64,000 nucleotides of DNA. Origin: Parelaphostrongylus tenuis (lineage: Eukaryota > Nematoda > Chromadorea > Rhabditida > Metastrongylidae). The stretch spans positions 496,001 to 560,000 of the forward strand of contig JAHQIW010001423.1 of assembly GCA_019055375.1 (NCBI GenBank), written 5' to 3'. The position numbers and the translations under genes are program-made. Positions 1 through 11,444 of this stretch are shown here, piece after piece; within the stretch, counting starts at the first letter, position 1, and each line of letters starts with the position of its first letter. The notes under the pieces were generated by a model. The model made no database searches, had not been told where the DNA came from, and was given only the letters and a program-made list of their open reading frames with translations.

Positions 1-1310
1 TTTATTCTTTGCTCCGGTCACAATCCATCTTGCAGCAGTCGGATTGGTATTGAATGATATAAGAGAGCAAACTCTTAATTGTGATTCGGACTATCGCGGC
101 TCTAATGAGGACGAAACTCCCGAAACATGGCCATAGTAATAAAGATCATTCATTGATAAAGGCAGATCATCGATCGTTCACCGATTTTCAATGAAAGATA
201 GATTTCGAGGCTTTTGCACATTTCTCAAGCATAATTACCACCGAGATAGACTAGCATGTTGCTGCTGTGAGACGACTGTCTATGGGATGTTATCATTTAC
301 CATTCCATATTAGGTAGATTCTTTTACTGCAAACGGAAAGAGGAAGTACTTATCAATGGGTATGAGTGTGGGTATGATCGCCAGGGAGTACGAAAGTATT
401 GCCAGATCAAGTTTGCGTGCAGTATGACATTGTTCGTGAAATTTATCCTGCTATTTCATCAACTTTCCACACCTACATCAATTACAGAATCTGCCATCAT
501 TTCGTGTCTCGAATTTGCCAAAATGAAATTATCAATCGCTTATACAGCGTGTTACTGTTACTAGTGAATTCTGCTAGCTGAAGGGCTCAAGTACCAGGTG
601 AGAATTTAGCGGACGACCTGAACTGCGGAGCAATTTAACATGCTAGTAAAAGAAGGACAGGTACGGATGTTTCGGTAAAAGCGTCTGAACTACGTCAACA
701 TGTCAAGATCCGATTTTACTACTGGCTCTGCTAAACATTGAAAGGCCAGTAGTTGTTCTTAGGGTAAAGACGGCGAGTGCTTGAGATCTGGTGCGGTTTG
801 CCAAATGTCTTGTAAAATATGTGGGGACGAATACATTGGCGAAACGGATAGACTACTCCGTTTCCGTAAAAGAGAGCAAGCACCCAGTTGGGAAACTTAG
901 GGCCAAACAAATTATTTCACCAGGCGCGCAGAGAGAACAAAGAGAAATGGAATTGATTCCATTGCAAAAGTTATTTTCTTCGCACAGGAACGCGGAGTTT
1001 CTGAGCAAAAATGTCTTGAATTACTTGGGATAAATGCAAAGGATCCGAAAATGATCTGCAAGCACGAGTTCCTCGTGATACGCGTAACCTCAAGTCATAC
1101 CTCATGCTAGTCTTTTCCGATCTACCAGGTGCAATCTCAGCTCATGCAAGATATATGCGACTTTTTTCTGATGACTAATAAGAGACATAAAAACATTAAA
1201 GCGGTGAGCTTCTCAAATAAGATCTTTATTATGATAACCAAAATTTGTACACCATGTCGATTTTTGCTGGGAGTTACGAATGTATTTCACAGATAGATTG
1301 CGAAATAACT
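1..1310. other. no recognised feature
   Basis: AT-rich sequence with only short, unsupported reading frames (for example 80 codons at 791-1033). I see no splice-site-flanked exon with family resemblance, no tRNA boxes and no terminal repeats. Confidence 0.5.
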
Positions 1311-1324
1311 TAACCATTTCAGAC

Positions 1325-1445
1325 CTTGCAGAAGGGAGTACCCGCCGGAACGTTAGCCGCCATTTTACTATATTGAATTGCATTCTGTGATGAATTATAT
1401 TCGATAAGCCCTGTTAATAACAAAGTAGCTTCGGCTCATCAACAG
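1325..1445 (+). repeat. degraded relic of the 62-kb foldback element (hammerhead-like core)
   Basis: The segment aligns by eye with the right arm of the foldback at 61958-62596. It shares ACCCGCC, then a GAAACGTTAGCC-like block (here GGAACGTTAGCCGCC), then diverged versions of the following 80 bases, ending in the same TAATAACA stretch. The hammerhead-like core is decayed: the CTGATGA box reads TTGCAGA and GAAA reads GGAA. There is no opposite arm nearby, so this is a solo arm. Identity is low enough that this is an inference from a colinear string of short matches. Confidence 0.5.
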
Positions 1446-3566
1446 TAACATTTAGAAAAAATATATTCGTGCAAATAAATTTTACGAGTATTAGCCGCAT
1501 ATGGATAAATGAACGTTTAAACGGCTTAGAACGATTACATTCTTCATACCACTGCTAATTTCTTATCTCACAGACTTTCGACTCGTACTCACAAAATGAA
1601 AAATTGAATCGCTTACTAATTGAGCCACGAAATCATACACAAACGTATTTTTTATAAAGAAAATCGCCCGAGTATTATCTAAATTGTCATCTAAATAGGA
1701 TGGCTTATTTATATCGCATGCTGATAGCGATATTTTCTCATTCATAAGCTGAGTAATGGCCTTGTTATGATTGCACATATATGCATTTCAAAGTATCAGC
1801 TAAATGCTATCGTTCCGTACTAGTGTCTCTCCAGTTTTTATTTAAAGCATCAACTCACCCGCATGAACTGACAGCATTGCACAAGCTCTGGAAATTTTCT
1901 GCTGTTCTCTAAGCTTTCTTTCTTGAATTTCTGAGAAATGAAAGAAGATTTTTTGTACCAAAATTTAAGTCATTTTCATCGTGTATCTTTCCTCACGCGA
2001 AGTTTTCTTTAAGTAGTTCCGCCTATTTTTCCTTGATGAAGAGACTACTGTAAAACGACGAAATTCGTTCAAATGGAAACTGCACCTTCGTCGCCCTGAT
2101 AGCCCATCAAAGCGCTCAATTACTCTAAGTACAGTACTCTGCTTCAAATGCTCTTCAGAAAGAAAGACTTTGATCTTACTTCTATGCTAAGAGCCCTCTG
2201 TTCATGAATCACTCATCTTCTCTGAGGCTAAGTGAGTTCACCATGCTCTCATGGATAAAAGTAGGTCGTATTAAGGCTATTGTAATTGATGTAAAAAAGA
2301 CGTATACATGATTTGCCAGAAAACGTTATTCACTCAAAGAAGAAGAAACAGGAGAATGAGATTAGAGCGATTCTTTCTTTTATGTTCTAGCTGACCTTAA
2401 TCTCTTCAGAGACAGATCCAATGTGCCTCGTCGCGATGTTCTTAAGTTCATCAAAGTGGTTATTGATCAATTTATGTTTCTCTAGAGAATATCAAAGAAA
2501 TTTTTTCTTGAAGAGTCATCCTAATTAAACAGTCAGATGGTAAACGATGAGACGATCAGACCACTCAATTGAGTAGTAGCTCAGTTAACTTTAACGAGAC
2601 CTCTGAACTAAGAGGGATTATATGTCGGAAGTAAATCCTATTGGACTTCCTAGCCCTTCTTCCGAAACGATTTGGAGTACGACGAAGAACAAAGTTTTTG
2701 AAACACATCACAAGCGTTCTGAACTGAGGGACCCTAGTAGTGCAATTTGTTTCAGCATGTGAGTTCCGGAAAAGCTAATCGCAAATTTGGAGTCCACCTG
2801 AAGCTCTTAGTGTTGCTCATTGTTTGGAATTCTAGTGCTCATACTTCACATCGTATGCTAAGTACTCCAAATTAATGCTTTTTAATTCGCCCATCGGTGG
2901 GATGAATTTTTTTGGCCTTGCTACTGGTAAACAGAAAGTTCAGTTTACGTTGAACTGACAGCTCAACTACCGTTTTAGTCTCTCGCTTGCAAAGCCATCA
3001 ATTCACCAATATTCCTATTAGATTGCCAAGGTATAATATCGGTAAATTCGACCAATTCTTTGTAACAATGGATTGTGCTATAGCAACTGGAACACATCAA
3101 TTCAACCATTATAAACAGAGTTCTAACATCATAGGGGTCACCAACATATGACCAATAAAAAAGTAGAAATTTAACCAAAAAACGATCTAAATGCCTTCAT
3201 AAATTCAGTGAAATTCTCTCATGCGTATCTATTACGTTTATAGATAGAATACCAAATTATCAATACGAGTCTAAATTTGAATACCATCAAAGCTTTCTAA
3301 CTCTTGGCTTTCGTGTTTTAAGTAGTGGAATTTGTTGGCCTTTGATTATTGATGGGAAAGATTAGCGTTTTGAATACGGTTTTATATTCCATTGGTGCAC
3401 GATTAATGGCGGTTTATACATTGATAAAAGTTGCCGTTTGATTCTGCGATAAATTTTATAAATAAATATGGTTACATCATGTAGCACTTTGATTACGTTT
3501 TGATGCTAACGATGTCTTAACTAATGTTTATTTTACATTTATTTTAGACTGTGGAAGGGATGTTGT
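1446..3566. other. no recognised feature
   Basis: About 2.1 kb of AT-rich sequence. Reading frames are 60-71 codons with no family resemblance. Nothing repeated elsewhere in the window was spotted here. Confidence 0.45.
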
Positions 3567-3567
3567 T

Positions 3568-4260
3568 TAGTGCAAAAGTTAGGCAGTTTCAGACTGTGAA
3601 TTCAAAATGGGTCGTAAAGCAGCAAGGACACTCGCAACATCAAAAGCGCATTTAACCCAGAAACTGCTATTGAACGTACTGCTGTAAAAGAGACACTTTC
3701 AACAATGCATGAATAGCAATTATTTTTTTACCAAGCTCATCAGAGTCACGAAATAGTAATCATCGAAGCTGGTGCTCTTATGACTAAGCGAGTTAATACA
3801 AAAACTCAACGTCGATCAATCTACTGTCGTTCACCATTGGAAAAAATGTGAAGGCGAAAATTCGGTGCAAAAGTAATGGCGTTTTTTTATAGCAAATTGA
3901 CAGCCACTTGTCGTACAACGAACGCTCCAAGTTTTACGATTGGGGCTGCGAAGCCTTGCCTCATCCTCTATATTCCCCGGACCTAGCTACTAACAACTAC
4001 CAAGCAATTCGATATTTTCCTGGAGGTAAAACTCCTCCACAATCAACAGGATGCATAGAAAGCTTTCCAAGAGTTCGTTTAGTACCAAGGCACCTATTTC
4101 CATGCTCCAGCAATAGACAAACTCGTTCCCGTTGGCTAAATGCGATGATTGTATTGGCTCTTTTTTTTATTAATAAATTGACTGATAAAGGTGTTTTTGA
4201 GCCTAGTTATCATAATTTATAATTCACGAAACCGAAACAGCCATTACTTTTGCACTGCCA
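3568..4260 (+). mobile_element. mariner relic, cecropia/Hsmar1-like, internally deleted
   Basis: Terminal inverted repeats are visible at 3568-3590 and, reversed, at 4234-4260. Both carry TGCAAAAGT near the tip, like the cecropia-type TIR of Hsmar1. Inside, 3801-3852 encodes a helix-turn-helix piece (LNVDQSTVVHHWKK) typical of mariner N-termini. The frame at 3908-4222 encodes the C-terminal region, including DWGCEALPHPLYSPDL, which matches the conserved PHPPYSPDLAP box around the third catalytic acidic residue. The middle of the transposase, with the first two catalytic positions, is missing, and the N-terminal part has stops. A third TIR-like sequence lies at 3861-3887 between the two coding pieces. 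The element is dead. It could be one deleted copy or a shorter copy joined to an older one. Confidence 0.8.
3861..3887 (+). repeat. internal third mariner-type TIR
   Basis: GGTGCAAAAGTAATGGCG matches the inner tip of the right TIR (4234-4260, reversed) better than the outer left TIR does. It marks a possible nested or rearranged mariner whose own ends would be 3861 and 4260. Confidence 0.6.
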
Positions 4261-4974
4261 GTAGCTACATGAGTTGCCTTCAAATTCTTGCTGATCAATT
4301 GAGTTTTCTTACAGTATTTGCTGACTAGTGCGAATTTCAAGTTTTCCTATGTAAGATTTGTTTGTGGTATGCCATAAGTATTCTTCCTCTGTAATTTTTT
4401 TTTTGCTTAGCTTAGTTCACCTCGTCGATTGCAATAATGTTAGTGTAGTATTCAAAACGTTTTCACTGCATTTGCCAGTAGTTTGTGGCTGCCATTACAT
4501 TTTATTAAAGAATAAAGACTGGCAGCTTTCATTATGATATTACTAGAATGTATACTTTATGTGAGCATAGATTGAGTCAGCCACTTCGTGGAAATGGTGA
4601 GAAGATCCGGTAGCTTGCCAATTATCTCGAATGTTCGGCCTTCCGTGAAGCGGCAGTGCAGTGCGATTGGAATTGTGAAAACAGTGAATTTCAAACGAGA
4701 AATCTCATGGGTTAGTCTTACATCACATTCCACGGGTTCTTTACAATATTTTTGAAAGAACTGCACATACTTATAAACTCATCCTTATAATGATATGTGA
4801 GAAGCTTTTTCAATTACAGGAACAAAGAAAGAAGTGCGGAAGACATGAGTCTTTGCAAGTTAAGTAATCATAGGCTAAGATTATTAAAGCAAAGAATGAG
4901 ATTTATCATAATTTTCATAAGAGTGTTTGTAATTATTCGGGAGCTCAATTTCTGGCTAGTTTGCCATATGGCCG
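4261..4974. other. no recognised feature
   Basis: AT-rich spacer between the mariner relic and the inverted-repeat element. Only short reading frames on both strands. Confidence 0.45.
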
Positions 4975-5600
4975 TTTTTTGAAAGCACCCTTTCATAATG
5001 CTGTAAGATTCAAAATAAAATTATGCTTCACATCAAACGCGCAATTTTCCTCTCACATAGCTGGAAGCACGGAAAGCATATGAATGTGTAGGAAAAATCC
5101 TGCAGTATTGGAGTTTCACGTTCGATCGAGAGTTTATTTTAAAGCGGGGAAACAATTTCCAATCGGATAACAAAAATCGAGCTCACATGTGACCCGCCGA
5201 AGCGTCATCGATTGATGGCCGTGTTGAAACCACGGGCATCTTCCCTGCGCCTCGTGCACAGCCGTGGGTTAGCCAAGAACACATACCGGCGTATGTGAGG
5301 CAATCTTATTTTCCCTGCTACACTGCAGAAAACAGTCTTTTTAAAAAGTAAGCACAACATTGGAATCACTGGAAACATACGCTGTCGGGTGGTTAGTAAT
5401 TGTCGAGAGAAAGAGCTCTGCCCTGCGAAAATATGCGAGTGAGAAACACAAAAGTCTTCCTTCCGCTGAAACGTTATAAGAGGATCTTTTCAAGGAGCGG
5501 CCACGTGACGCAGTAGCCAGGGATTAAAGCTTTCAAATGATTACTAAGATTCTTGTCCAGCGAAAGGGATCGGTTTTCATCTTGTGCTGGCAGACGAAAA
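4975..5600. repeat. inverted-repeat dispersed element, copy 1
   Basis: Shares an ordered set of blocks with copies at 10.86, 43.27, 29.0 and 36.1 kb: AAGATTCAAAATAAAATTATGCTTCACA near the left, GGAAGCACGG, a central block around CACATGTGA, then CCCTGCTACACTGCAG and AAAGAGCTCTGCCCTGCGAAAA on the right. The left part resembles the reverse complement of the right part (both contain an ATGTTTCACACGCG-like block), so the element is organised as an imperfect inverted repeat. No coding capacity was seen. Exact ends and target duplications were not found. Confidence 0.7.
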
Positions 5601-8135
5601 GAACTTTTTTGATCTTCAACTGCTTAACGACGTATATTTTTGACATATCTTATGAGGACTACAAGCCATTTCAATCATTGCTCTCATAAAAGAAGATCAA
5701 ATCGCTAATCAGCATCCCGAAAACATTTTCGAGGAAGGGGAGGTTCAATCTTATATAAAACTTGTTCCGGGTGTAAGCCTTTTCAAATAACCTTAAAAAG
5801 GTTGGGGAACTACTTCAGTACCTTGTAGTCCAACAATAAACATTGATAAAGTCACGTCTCTACCAAGGCTTCGACTTACGCATCACTCCTCTTAATAAAA
5901 TAGATAAAAATAAACTGGAGTGGGGTTGGTCAAAAATCGTGGTTTGTGGAAGTCGATACGGACTAGGCTCTACTTTGTTGTCTGGACCACCTCCCATCAA
6001 TCTCGGTTTCAAAGTAATAGTAAATATGAGATTATTAAAATTTGAGCACAAGAAACACTCAAAACAAACGGTATAATTCCGGTTTTGTTTAGTAAGTTAA
6101 TGTTTTGTTAAATCAAATGCTAAGATAACCCTACGCAAAAATTCAAAAATTCACCAAGGACTAGCATAACTCAGCTTCAATCGAACACCAAGAAAGTGCT
6201 TACGAAAGCCCTAAGGGTTTAGCTAAGGTCGATAAGTGACAGATAAGGCAAGCGCTACCGTGTTAGGAGTCATGACTCTTTAAGGCGGATTGTGTCCGTG
6301 ATTAGAATTGGGTTTTCTTATCAGTGCAACCTAGTTTCGAGGAAACCTCACACAAGATTGCGTGTAGGTTCTACAAGCTCTAGGTCGACTCCGGAACAGG
6401 GTTATCCTCGAAACACTAACTATGAATGAACATTACTTAGTGGTGACATTACCACTTTGATCGCTTATTAAAGCGTCTTTCAGACAGCAGACTTCAACGA
6501 CGAAGTAGGTACCAGCTTTCGCATATCTTGAAACGAAATCCTCAGAATCCTTGAGCAGTGTCAGGAGAAGAATTATAGTTCTAACCTCAAAACGGCATCT
6601 CACTGAAGCATATAATTATAATAAGTTCAAAATGTGTTGAAATCGGTTACTATCTCATTATTACCTGATGACAATGGTGCGGATATGTAATAACTTTTCT
6701 CGTCAGTTGAATTTAGACACCAAGATAATAGAGGAACATCTTCGTAATGAAACATTATTCCAGACCATACTGAGTTTTAAGCCAGATGTGATACCAAAAT
6801 AGTCTATTGGAAGGTATTGCTAATGCCGAAATCGTGGAAAGACTCTAATCTTGAACACAGAGAACGAGCACCTGTGAGAAATGTGCTTCAGAAGGCTACC
6901 AATCCCGTACAGAAAGAGATGAGAAAGGGTATACTTGGATTTATTACGACAGAAAAGCCACATCCAATAGCTACTAAACGAAGCGTCTGTGGCGCACAGG
7001 CTAAAGGTGCTCTGCGACACACATAATCGATCAGTCCATGATTCGATTTCGTTCCCAAGGCTCATTAGGCCTTCCTTTCTACGGCCTCAGTGAATTGGTA
7101 CCAAATTTGTGCGGGAGAATATCAGTACTGCCTCGACGTATCAGTGCAACCAAAGTCATTACAGAAATCAAATGTGCATTCCTATAGCTCGTAGGTTCTC
7201 ACGATAGGTTTGGGGCTAAAACCACGCTTCATCTTAAAGCATGTATAGGCAAGTTGTACACCAAAATGTTCACAAGAAATGCGCAGTCGAATTATACCAA
7301 GATCACGAAATTTTAATTACTTGTGACTGAAAATTTTCGCTTAGAAAAGTTTATAGCTCCAGTGCCAAACCTATGGAATGACCAAAAAATTTGATTTTGA
7401 GAGAGTAAAAAGAAGTCGAATCCTCCAAAATGCCGGTCACTATTGATTGATAAATGTTGACAGATTTCCATTTAATCTGGCAAAATATTAATAAATGATC
7501 AGCATTTCTTTTAGATTCAATCCTGTGGCCTTCATATCGGTTTAGTCTTGGCGTGCATGATATACATCAATATTGGTGCCATTGTATTTAGTAAATTAGA
7601 GCGTCCTCATGAGGTTAGTTGAGCAAAAAGCGAAGTTCTCATATATTTTTTTCACAGGTAGGAATAGTTTTCAATATTAGTTGATAACTAACGATGAACT
7701 TTGTTCATAACTCTAGTTTAAATGTGGTAAAGAAAAAAATTAGGGAAACTGTGGTCACTATCAACATCTTTTCTCTCACACATCAATCATTTCGAACATG
7801 AGGGACGCTGTTGGCTCACTGCTAGAGAAACGCATCTGTGCACTTTTCTACGCTACTGAAGCAGCAGTTGGAACTTCAGTGGCGCAACGTTCATGAAAAA
7901 GACTTTTAATTCAAATAGGCTGAATTACGATTGGTGGTTAATCGGCTGTTCCACCTAATAACACAGTTCTCCCTGCACTTTCAACGAAAAAACAGACATT
8001 TGAAGAGACACATGCCTATTTCTGAAGGAAAATAAGAGAATGTAGAAAAAGTTCTGTCGTACTTAGAGAATGTGTAGAAAAAATTTGGTTTTTTCCGCTA
8101 TACACATCATGTTTCGAACCCTAGGAAAAAAGCAT
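5601..8135. other. no recognised feature
   Basis: About 2.5 kb without a supportable gene. Short overlapping frames on both strands at 5843-6076 and 6817-7065 have no recognisable motif. The string TATCAGTGCAACC occurs at about 6320 and again near 7140, but I could not extend this into a clear repeat. Confidence 0.45.
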
Positions 8136-8559
8136 TCTTTGTTTTTTTTTTTCAAAGTTCAGCAGATAATCGATAGCTTAAATGAATAGAATTTGCATGG
8201 TGCACTTTATTTTCATAACGGCTTCAATATTATGCTGTACAACAAAAATGAAACTATGTTTTTCATTCGGACATTTCTCGGTGAGCAAAGCTTTTCTTTT
8301 GCACTTCTAGTAACCATTCAAAGTTTGAATATTGACAATTACGACAATATATTTGACTTTTAAAAAAGACTATTCAGTGAGCTGTGGCAGCCAGAAGAAT
8401 GTTATGTTCTGTGCAGCACAGTATTGGCACCAAACCATCGTGCTTTGATGGTATGTGGATAGGACTTCGCAATAATGCCACTAAGTCACCGTGCTTCTTG
8501 CTGTGCCCAATTTGATAAACTGAATATTCTTTCAATTGTGGCAGCTCACTAAAAAGCCC

Positions 8560-8800
8560 TTTTTTGAATTAAAGCACATTATTGGAATTATCGAGATTTC
8601 AGTTATCGAATATTCACTGAAAATTCAAAAAAAGCTTTTTTTTAGCGGGAAATATTTGGAAATAAACATAATATTTTTTTTTGCTGTTACAGCGCAGTGA
8701 TATAGCCATTTCGAAAATAAAATGCATCATTCAACTCTTTTGATTTGAGCTATCGAATGACTACTCGAACTTTGAGAACAACGAAGTAATACGTTTTTCA
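8560..8800. repeat. partial copy of the inverted-repeat dispersed element
   Basis: Contains GCTGTTACAGCGCAGTGATA followed by TTTGAGCTATCGAATGACTA, the same two blocks, in the same order and spacing, that mark the units at 29-30 and 36-37 kb. The flanks do not align well, so this is a fragment. Confidence 0.5.
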
Positions 8801-8924
8801 AGAGGTCGAAACATGGTGCAGAAAACGAAAAGTATCAAAAATTTAATTCTTCACCAACTAGGACTAAACAAAAAAAGATATTAATTGGAGTAGTCTCCTT
8901 TCGTATTAAGACAATTCACCCACA

Positions 8925-9401
8925 TGCAGATTGTCGAAGGCGCCCATTTTTCTTCACATATCACGATATGTTTCAAGTCAATCTAATCGCGGCTGTAGCG
9001 CTCAAACGAGCGAGCACAAACATTGAATTGCTTTCCCGTTGCTCTAATGTCAATTTGTGTGGGACCTATCTGAACTTCAAGCATTGTTTGCCGGTTTCCC
9101 GGAGACGTGCTAGATCGTTATTAAATCACAGTCAAACTCGTCAACCGACATCCTGCATTATCACTGAATCTTCTTCACTTCGACTGACGACTGCTTGACG
9201 GTTAACTTCTCATGGCCGCCCCTCTGTTGGCACAATAGTCTCCTTCTTTGCGGAATGTTTTGCATAAGTACTGAATTGTGCGAAGACGCAGATTGCTTCA
9301 GCGTACCCTTGCAGATTTGGCGATAAGTCTCAGAAGCGTCAACACCCACTTTTGCAGTAGAAAGGAGCAGCAGCAAAATTTTTTCTCTTAGACAGGTCCA
9401 T
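8925..9401 (-). mobile_element. mariner transposase relic (family shared with 52.2 kb)
   Basis: On the minus strand, from an ATG at 9401, short in-frame pieces match a mariner transposase in order: LREKILLLLLSTAKVGVDAS and YRQICK (N-terminal helix-turn-helix), a GRP box in one frame, VPHKLTLEQRESN (the WVPHEL region) and ICEEKW (the position of the first catalytic Asp in DEKW, here Glu). Frameshifts and stops separate the pieces. The region after EKW is lost and no TIRs were found. Nucleotide alignment with 52156-52385 is strong through the N-terminal part, including a TGA directly after GRP in both. The copy is a pseudogene; the family is mariner, subfamily not assigned. Confidence 0.75.
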
Positions 9402-9439
9402 TCTAATGGCCGTATAGGCAGATTTTCTGATGAGCTCAT

Positions 9440-10148
9440 ATACGTACGAAATACATATAAATCATTTTCTTAGCAATACGACAGAAACATTTCGACAATC
9501 TATTGTTATGAAAAGCTTCTTTGTCTAAATTCAATGCTAAAAAGTGTAGTAGGAGCGAGGTAGTGTAACTACTAGTAACACAGTGTATCAGAAAGCAACT
9601 TGCTGAGCAGTGCTTTCGTTTGGTCCCCTCTACCAACAATCCCTCACAATGAATCCACTGGGAGTCTCTAAAACGTCATAGCGCAGCTGACTCTAAGATT
9701 GCAAGAAGAATAGTCTCAACCAATTCTACGACACTGAATAAGAAAACGAAAGTCTTTAGAAGTATACGAAGCAACACGTTAAATGTTCGAAGACCTTTGT
9801 GAAAATGAATAAGAGGAAACGAGTCGAATGCAAGAAAATGCGAGGATCGACGCAGTAGATTTCGATAGTGTCATGTAAAACAAAGTAAATAAAACACCTC
9901 AGTCGTGTGATAAAAGAGAATAATTCGCGTTATAGGCGGAAATACGTCATGCGACAGCAAGACGATTTAATGAAATGCAGCGAAGGTTACTCGATAGTAT
10001 GGAGGAGTTGAGAAGTACAGGTGACAACTTTTTTAAAATGTGACGCTCCAAAAATTGTTAGTGTACTACTTATGGAAGACCTTACTACAGATATAATTAT
10101 CTTAACTTTATCACTTTATTTAGCACGCATTGCAGCCTTTCATCACTG
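9440..10148. other. no recognised feature
   Basis: AT-rich spacer between the mariner relic and the SINE. Only short frames without family resemblance. Confidence 0.4.
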
Positions 10149-10149
10149 T

Positions 10150-10372
10150 GCCCGTTACAGTACTTCTGTAATTCAATACGGTCGATATGTCCTCATCATG
10201 AACGTCGCAGAGCACATTTTGAGCACGTTTCCTTGCAATCGCGAGGATGACCTGGCTGTAGAGTCCAATAGGGCGTTTTCTGTTAACTGCCAAAGTGATA
10301 GGAAGGGGGGAGAAGGGTAAAGATCGACCCCCGCGCTGCAACGACCATCGCAGCCACTCGGCTAAGCCCCGT
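10150..10372 (-). repeat. tRNA-derived SINE (family 1), copy 1
   Basis: Read on the minus strand, it begins with GGGGCTTAGCCGAGTGGC, whose TAGCCGAGTGG fits the polymerase III A box (TRGCNNAGYNGG) as in tRNA-Ser/Leu. A B-box-like GGGTCGATC follows about 35 bases later. The body (GCAGTTAACA, a GATTGCAA block, GACGTTCATGAT and AGAAGTACTGT) aligns with the copies at 15.06, 18.54 and 24.59 kb. Protein-length frames across this interval on both strands are chance. Confidence 0.7.
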
Positions 10373-10374
10373 TT

Positions 10375-10850
10375 TCCACCATTATAGCTGTAGCTACAGA
10401 TGGTTTCTAAGGTGTTCTAAAGTAACATAGGATTGAGTTCAAATTTTACATGTCATTCATAGCCAGACAAATGGATAAGCCAGTACACGGTTAATACATC
10501 TATTAACATGACAATAGTTTTTGATGCAGATGACGAGAGCATTAATGCGACAGCAAACGTCTTACTCGATCAGTATCTGGAGAGCCTCTTCAACAAATTT
10601 AAAAATCCAGTGAGTCGATCATAGCCTTAGTTTTTGCATGAGCACTGTGCACCGTTTACCGTCATGCACAACTTGCCATTACAGCGGTACGAAGTTGCAG
10701 CAATGCGAAAGAGCAAATGACTTTGAGCATGAAATATGGCTCTTCTCCGTTGTCCGGAAAAAGATGAAGAAACTATCCCTTTCTCCGAACAAGGATTTTC
10801 TATTGTACTTCTAGCAATCATGCGAAAGCGTAAATCTCTGGCAACTGCGA
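10375..10850. other. no recognised feature
   Basis: No exon, RNA or repeat signature recognised in this spacer. Confidence 0.4.
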
Positions 10851-10854
10851 CAGT

Positions 10855-11440
10855 GCTGCTTTTTTGAAAAGATAATTTTATGAGATTGTAAGATTCATAA
10901 TCAAATTATCTTTTGCATCGACGACGCAATACTATCACTTCTCTGGAAGCACGGAGAACATATGAACACGTTGAAAAATAGTACCAAAGGCACACGTTTT
11001 AGAGTTTCTTATGAAGTGGAGAAAAAATCTCCTAATCAAATAACAAACATTGCACGCCACATGTGTAGCTCATCGTAGTCGATCCATCATCGTATTGAAA
11101 CCAGGAGCAGTCCCCTTGCTGTCTTTACCCAATCCACGCATTAGACGGAAAACAAATGCCCGAATATGTGAACTCAATTTTATTTTCCCTGCTACACTGC
11201 AGTGAAACTGTTTTTTTTTTTCGTAAATTGAGTGCAGCGTTGTATTCGCCAAAATTTGCGCTATTAAATGGTTATCATAATTCCAAGAGTAGTTCAGTCT
11301 TGTGAGAAATATGCGTATGGGGAGCACAAAAGTTTTCTTTCTGTTCCAGCGTTAGAAAAAAACTTTTTTAAGAAACGGCAGCGCGGCGCAGTAGCAAACG
11401 AATTAGGTTTTGAGACATTACTGGAACTACAATGGAAAGT
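10855..11440. repeat. inverted-repeat dispersed element, copy 2
   Basis: Aligns block by block with 4975-5600: TGTAAGATTCATAATCAAATTAT on the left, CTGGAAGCACGGA, a centre with CCACATGTG, then TTTTATTTTCCCTGCTACACTGCAG, GCGCTATTAAATGGTTA and AAATATGCG. Several short frames here belong to the repeat rather than to a gene. Confidence 0.7.
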
Positions 11441-11444
11441 CTCT

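Noticed and set aside
6170..6480. Possible rRNA or structured RNA segment
   Set aside because: The slightly GC-richer sequence suggested an RNA, but no conserved rRNA, snRNA or spliced-leader motif could be found.
9420..9460. CTGATGAGCTC...CGTACGAAA on the plus strand as a possible hammerhead
   Set aside because: CUGAUGA and GAAA are present, but the 14 bases between them do not form a stem II, and no GUH site with a paired stem III follows.
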